This document shows, piece after piece, positions 60,730 to 64,000 of a DNA stretch of 64,000 nt. Numbering within the stretch: the stretch's first letter is position 1; every line of letters starts with the position of its first letter. The DNA comes from Limnochordales bacterium. Lineage in GTDB: Bacteria; Bacillota; Limnochordia; Limnochordales; DUMU01. The notes under the pieces are model-generated. The model was not told where the DNA came from, did no database searches, and saw nothing but the letters and a program-made list of their open reading frames with translations. Position numbers and translations under genes: made by a program. The stretch spans positions 271,689-335,688 of the forward strand of contig JADBKP010000003.1 of the NCBI GenBank assembly GCA_014896315.1, in the 5' to 3' direction.

Positions 60730-61113
60730 TCATAAGCCACTCTTGGATGATATTCCGAACATGACTTCTAAACCTTCTCGAACAGGGGCGTACTCGGACT
60801 GGTTGAGTTGCCCCACGACCATTGTGACCCTTTCGACGTCCACTACCTGGAGTTGGTCCAGCAGGACTATGGATTCCCGGGGCAAGTTTCCAGCTCCGGC
60901 CTTCAGGCGGGGGTACAGGCCGGGAGCACCCTCGGCCCAGGGCTGTCCCCTATAGGTGGTAACCGGCGCTACCACCAGCACGGGGAAACGAGGTTTGCCT
61001 AACCTGGATGGCACCCCTACCAGAAGAGCGGGCCGGCGGCCTTCTTGTTCGCGACCCGGAGGAAGCCGTTTTCCCAGCTCTACCCATAGGACCATGCCTT
61101 CCTGGGGCTTCAT
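60730..61113 (-). CDS. MazF/PemK-family toxin
   Basis: 127 residues. The family pattern is visible: GMVLWVELGKRLPPGREQEGRRPALLVGV (PemK opening with RRPALLVG), FPVLVVAPVTTYR, and SIVLLDQLQVVDVERV (the conserved D-Q-xx-xD-xxR). MazF toxins are sequence-specific mRNA endoribonucleases. The ATG overlaps the stop of the upstream antitoxin gene (ATGA at 61110-61113), a typical coupled toxin-antitoxin layout. Confidence 0.85.
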   Translation of the reverse strand: MKPQEGMVLWVELGKRLPPGREQEGRRPALLVGVPSRLGKPRFPVLVVAPVTTYRGQPWAEGAPGLYPRLKAGAGNLPRESIVLLDQLQVVDVERVTMVVGQLNQSEYAPVREGLEVMFGISSKSGL

Positions 61114-61556
61114 GGTCTGACCTCTTCAAACTCGGAACGTTTTGCGTTCCAACGCACTGGTTTAGCTCGTCTGGCTATTTCGGCTAGGTAGGCGTTCAAT
61201 TCCTCCGGGGGAATTTCGGCCTCAACTTCTTCGAGCCGGCGGGCGGCGCTTTCTGCACCTGCTTCCCTCCAGGCATCCAGCTCGTCCAAAGTGATGTACC
61301 GCCCTGCTTTGATGTCCTCCATGCCACGGCGAAGGGCAGCCAGGTCTTCGGGAGAGAGCGGTTCTTCGTCCTCGTCAGGTTCCGGGACAGTCAGGTGAGC
61401 CCGGATGAAGTTCTCCAGGTCCTCCTCCCGCACCCGCCAGATGCGCCCCAACTTCACCCCCCGCAGCCGGCCAGCCTTGAGCCAGTCGTAGACGGTCTCC
61501 TCCCGTACCTGCAACCGTTCTGCCACCTGCTCTGCAGTTAACAGGACAGTGTTCAT
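61110..61556 (-). CDS. HTH (excisionase-type) DNA-binding protein, predicted antitoxin
   Basis: 148 residues; ATG 61556 after GAGGTGG at 6 nt. The N-terminal MerR-like/excisionase HTH reads LLTAEQVAERLQVREETVYDWLKAGRLRGVKLGRIWRVREEDLENFI. The C-terminal part (LSPEDLAALRRGMEDIKAGRYITLDEL and an EVEAEIPPEELNAYLAEIARRAK helix) looks like a toxin-binding acidic tail. Presumed to neutralise the co-encoded MazF-like toxin and autoregulate the pair. A HTH_17-type antitoxin is unusual for MazF. Confidence 0.75.
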   Translation of the reverse strand: MNTVLLTAEQVAERLQVREETVYDWLKAGRLRGVKLGRIWRVREEDLENFIRAHLTVPEPDEDEEPLSPEDLAALRRGMEDIKAGRYITLDELDAWREAGAESAARRLEEVEAEIPPEELNAYLAEIARRAKPVRWNAKRSEFEEVRP

Positions 61557-61576
61557 CTAAGACCACCTCTACCCAA

Positions 61577-61822
61577 TTATACCCCGGGTCGCCAGGAAAG
61601 TCCCAATCTCCGGAGTACCATCTTATGAACGCTCAAAAGCCAGGGCAACACGTGCACATAGAAGAGAATCAGGAAGCCTACGGCACCAACGAAGTTAATT
61701 GCAGAGAGTATGCGTTCTTGTATTGGTAGTGTTTCTCTCGGTATACGGATAAGAACATTTTCCACAACTGCGCCAACCAAAACCAATGTTATTCCGATCT
61801 TGCCAGGTCTGCCCACTCTCAC
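61577..61822 (-). CDS. Small two-helix membrane protein, unknown
   Basis: 81 residues from GTG 61822. Two hydrophobic segments (KIGITLVLVGAVVENVLI and INFVGAVGFLILFYVHVLPWLL). No family recognised. Same strand as, and 64 bases after, the Rhs-linked membrane protein gene, so possibly part of the same unit. Weak ribosome site. Confidence 0.5.
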   Translation of the reverse strand: MRVGRPGKIGITLVLVGAVVENVLIRIPRETLPIQERILSAINFVGAVGFLILFYVHVLPWLLSVHKMVLRRLGLSWRPGV

Positions 61823-61886
61823 TATCGCCTAAATGGTTTACATCACCAACCCTGCACTGCAAAGCGCTAACTGCTGATTCAATGGT

Positions 61887-62294
61887 CTATCCTGGGCTCT
61901 TGGACTGCATCTGTTCAGCACACTCCTTTTCCCATTCATTATACGCCCAAATGAGGCCTGAAGTAATAAGCGACACGTTGAAGTAAGCAATCGGAAGAGA
62001 CCAATAGCCTCGAAAATGGTAGCGAGCAATTTCAAGGTACACCGAATACACAAGCGCCTGCATGGTCATCCCTATTTCGAGCGCTACAACTCCCTTTCGC
62101 CACAGCAGTCCGAGGAGTGCAATTGCCAGGATGGTGGCTATCCAGGGCACGATGAGCCAGTCCCAGTCGTGATGGTTACGACGAGCTCGCCATATAAACC
62201 AAAGTCCGTTCAGAACCACCCAAGGTGGCAGCATCGTCAGATCCGCATCTCTTAAGAGAGATAGAGTAGATAGAAACTTACGCATACCGGCCAT
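61887..62294 (-). CDS. Small membrane protein downstream of the Rhs gene (candidate immunity protein)
   Basis: 135 residues with three to four membrane segments (WVVLNGLWFIWRAR, WLIVPWIATILAIALLGLLWRKGVV, IGMTMQALVYSVYLEI and ISLITSGLIWAY-like region). Starts 12 bases after the Rhs stop (ATG 62294; ATG 62285 also possible), so it is co-transcribed. Clear paralogue of the protein at 53244-53639. In polymorphic toxin loci the gene directly after an Rhs toxin usually encodes its immunity protein; membrane immunity proteins fit toxins that act at the membrane. Confidence 0.65.
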   Translation of the reverse strand: MAGMRKFLSTLSLLRDADLTMLPPWVVLNGLWFIWRARRNHHDWDWLIVPWIATILAIALLGLLWRKGVVALEIGMTMQALVYSVYLEIARYHFRGYWSLPIAYFNVSLITSGLIWAYNEWEKECAEQMQSKSPG

Positions 62295-62306
62295 TCCTCA
62301 TCAACC

Positions 62307-64000
62307 TCACTCGAGTAGCAACATGGTCCTACGTTTAAACCCGTCGGTGGCCCCCAACCGACTAAGGACCCGCGACCACCAGGACGGATTTCTTGGCTCA
62401 CGCAATGCTGCGATATATAGGACCAGGCTGGGCTGGCCATTCGTCAAGTCGTACACTGTGCCACTATGGTGCCTCACATCGATTCTCCAACCATCACCCA
62501 GTTGCCGTGCAAACATATCGGTGACCTCGTAAGAGATGATGCCCTCCTGTTCCTGCCTACTTATGTGTATCATGCGGTATGAGCAGGATTCGGTGGGATC
62601 CCACCTATCCGCTACTGCCCCTGCAACGTGTTCAGCTACTGTTCTTACCGGGTCAACGGGCGTTATAACCACCGCCGCTGGCTTCGCCACTCTCTCCGGT
62701 GCGCCGAGCTTAACAAGCAACCTCGTGGTCTCTTCCACACCCTCAGCAAAGCCAATACCAGTGCTCGCGATCTCCCACGGCATCTTTGCAATCAAAGGAG
62801 GGTCTAGCAGGGACTTGATAAGCGATGACTGTTCATAGACAATGAACGTCACCTGGTTTGCCACCAGAAGCTCCCGGATATCAGCAGGCTGCTTGTTGAC
62901 AAAGGCCTGCCATTCTGCCTTGGCCTGTAGACCCAGGGGGTCCACCAGGATGAGAGGCGCATTGTGAACGTATACGTAACTCCCGTCGATCGGATCGCGG
63001 CTGAGAAAACGCCCGACCTCCGGCGAGTAGTAGCGGGCATAGTAGTAGTACAGCCCGACTGCTGCATCCTCCGGCTTGCCGGTGAACTTATGTACTTCAC
63101 TGCCAGCCAGCGGTCCACTCGCCTGCACCGTCACCCCAAACGGCTCATACTCAAACCTGGCCACCACCTGGCCCTGGTTGTCCGTGATCGCACGCACCGA
63201 GCCCACCAGGTCCGTGTGGTAGAAGTAGGTGTGCGGTTGGTTCGTCCCTTCCTGAACCACCTTCGCCAGATACTTCCCGTTGATTGCCAGATACTTCGTG
63301 GTCACCGTGGGCTGGCCGGGCTTGGTCTTGATCTCGTAGACAATGTCATTGCCCGAGTACAGCGTGATGGTGGTGGTATCGCCTTCGACGATCTTCACCC
63401 GCCGTCCGTAGGCGTCGTAGAAGAACTGGGCAACGGGTGAACCATCTACCCGGACCTGGGTCATGAGACGACGGGCGCTGTAGTCGTAGTTCGTCTCACC
63501 GCCGAGGGCATTGGGCTGCTCGTCCTTGAGGATGAGTTGGCCGTAGGTGCCCCAGCTATAGCTTGTGCTCCCCCGTTGGACCAGGTAATTGCCGGGTAGG
63601 TAGCTGTAGTCGATGGCACCCCGCGCATCCGTCCAGGCCTCCTTGATCCGGTTCCCCAGTGCATCATACACGTACTGCACCGTCTCAATCCCGGTAGGCA
63701 TGCGCACCTGGGCTGAGATGAGACGGTTCGCTCCGTCATAGCCGTAGGTAAGCGTGAACGGCTCGCCGCTGCTGGCATCCGTGATGCTGGCGACGTTCCC
63801 GCCCGGGGTGTAGGCGTAGGTCAAGGTCAGGGGCGGGCTTGAGATCTGCTTCAGGCGATTCCGCTCATCTGGCTGGAACGTCGTCTCGATTCCGTTCACC
63901 GCGCGCATGCCGATCAGGAAGCCGTTGGCGTCGTAACGGAAACCGGCATTGTCCGTCCAGGCCCCTGCCACAGGCCCTTCGAAGAAGCCCGGAATCCGGA
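62307..64000 (-). CDS. Rhs/YD-repeat protein with a variable C-terminal domain (5' end outside window)
   Basis: The frame stays open to the right edge; 563 C-terminal residues are visible. The first ~355 residues are YD-repeat sequence (e.g. FTLTYGYDGANRLISAQVRMPTG, VQYVYDALGNRIKEAW, YFYDAYGRRVKIVEGD), ending in the Rhs core motif GLYYYYARYYSPEVGRFLSRDPIDGSYVYVHNAPLILVDPLGL. The ~205 residues after DPLGL form a domain I do not recognise. Rhs proteins form shell-like cages that release the C-terminal domain, often a contact-dependent toxin. The part of the protein before the window may carry export signals. Confidence 0.88.
   Translation of the reverse strand, partial: RIPGFFEGPVAGAWTDNAGFRYDANGFLIGMRAVNGIETTFQPDERNRLKQISSPPLTLTYAYTPGGNVASITDASSGEPFTLTYGYDGANRLISAQVRMPTGIETVQYVYDALGNRIKEAWTDARGAIDYSYLPGNYLVQRGSTSYSWGTYGQLILKDEQPNALGGETNYDYSARRLMTQVRVDGSPVAQFFYDAYGRRVKIVEGDTTTITLYSGNDIVYEIKTKPGQPTVTTKYLAINGKYLAKVVQEGTNQPHTYFYHTDLVGSVRAITDNQGQVVARFEYEPFGVTVQASGPLAGSEVHKFTGKPEDAAVGLYYYYARYYSPEVGRFLSRDPIDGSYVYVHNAPLILVDPLGLQAKAEWQAFVNKQPADIRELLVANQVTFIVYEQSSLIKSLLDPPLIAKMPWEIASTGIGFAEGVEETTRLLVKLGAPERVAKPAAVVITPVDPVRTVAEHVAGAVADRWDPTESCSYRMIHISRQEQEGIISYEVTDMFARQLGDGWRIDVRHHSGTVYDLTNGQPSLVLYIAALREPRNPSWWSRVLSRLGATDGFKRRTMLLLE

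Overview
The window looks like a chromosome segment of a GC-rich, spore-forming Bacillota (Firmicute). Evidence for this lineage: the cell-division block sepF-proC-yggT-ylmH-divIVA-ileS, a T-box leader in front of ileS, the sporulation-linked SpoIID, YteA-type DksA/TraR and TepA-YlzJ proteins, strong AGGAGG ribosome sites and frequent GTG/TTG starts. I cannot name the genus. No tRNA, rRNA or CRISPR array was recognised.

Layout. 1-5.4 kb: end of hflX, a secreted charged low-complexity protein, a sugar isomerase-like protein, and a minus-strand unit of an ABC-2 exporter (ATPase + permease) with an rRNA m5C methyltransferase. 5.6-13.5 kb: carbohydrate-type transport region with a solute-binding protein and LacI regulator, then three tandem tiny membrane proteins on the opposite strand, then an ABC importer whose ATPase has lost most of its catalytic motifs. 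13.5-24.6 kb: housekeeping block rluD-lspA-yteA-like-DUF5665-ileS-divIVA-ylmH-yggT-proC-sepF-HlyD-like. 24.7-29.5 kb: a complete branched-chain amino-acid importer livKHMGF with a clear promoter and an internal attenuator-like hairpin. 29.7-35 kb: uppP, a Na/Pi cotransporter, tepA-ylzJ, spoIID-like. 35-43 kb: GH10-like secreted hydrolase, secreted glutaminase-fold protein, a bacteriocin-like secreted protein with a small membrane protein, NAD-type isocitrate dehydrogenase, PpiC foldase, RlmCD-like methyltransferase, VIT1/CCC1 transporter. 43-50.8 kb: TPR lipoprotein-carrier-like protein, esterase, Spy/CpxP-like protein, a stand-alone CARF-like protein, and a solute-binding protein divergent from a GntR/LacI regulator.

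50.8-64 kb is accessory DNA: an IS256-family element with an intact 8-bp target duplication but a frameshifted transposase, uncharacterised secreted and membrane proteins, a frameshifted FMN-binding protein beside a flavodoxin, a purine permease-like/phosphoribosyltransferase pair, a LysM-M14 peptidoglycan peptidase, a palindrome-rich non-coding stretch holding a solitary copy of the IS256 end, a MazF-type toxin with an HTH antitoxin, and at the right edge an Rhs/YD-repeat protein followed by a small membrane protein that has a paralogue at 53.2 kb.

The most interesting candidates are the Rhs C-terminal domain with its downstream membrane protein family (possible toxin/immunity), the orphan CARF-like protein, the bacteriocin-like gene pair, the tiny membrane protein triplet, and the degenerate ABC ATPase.
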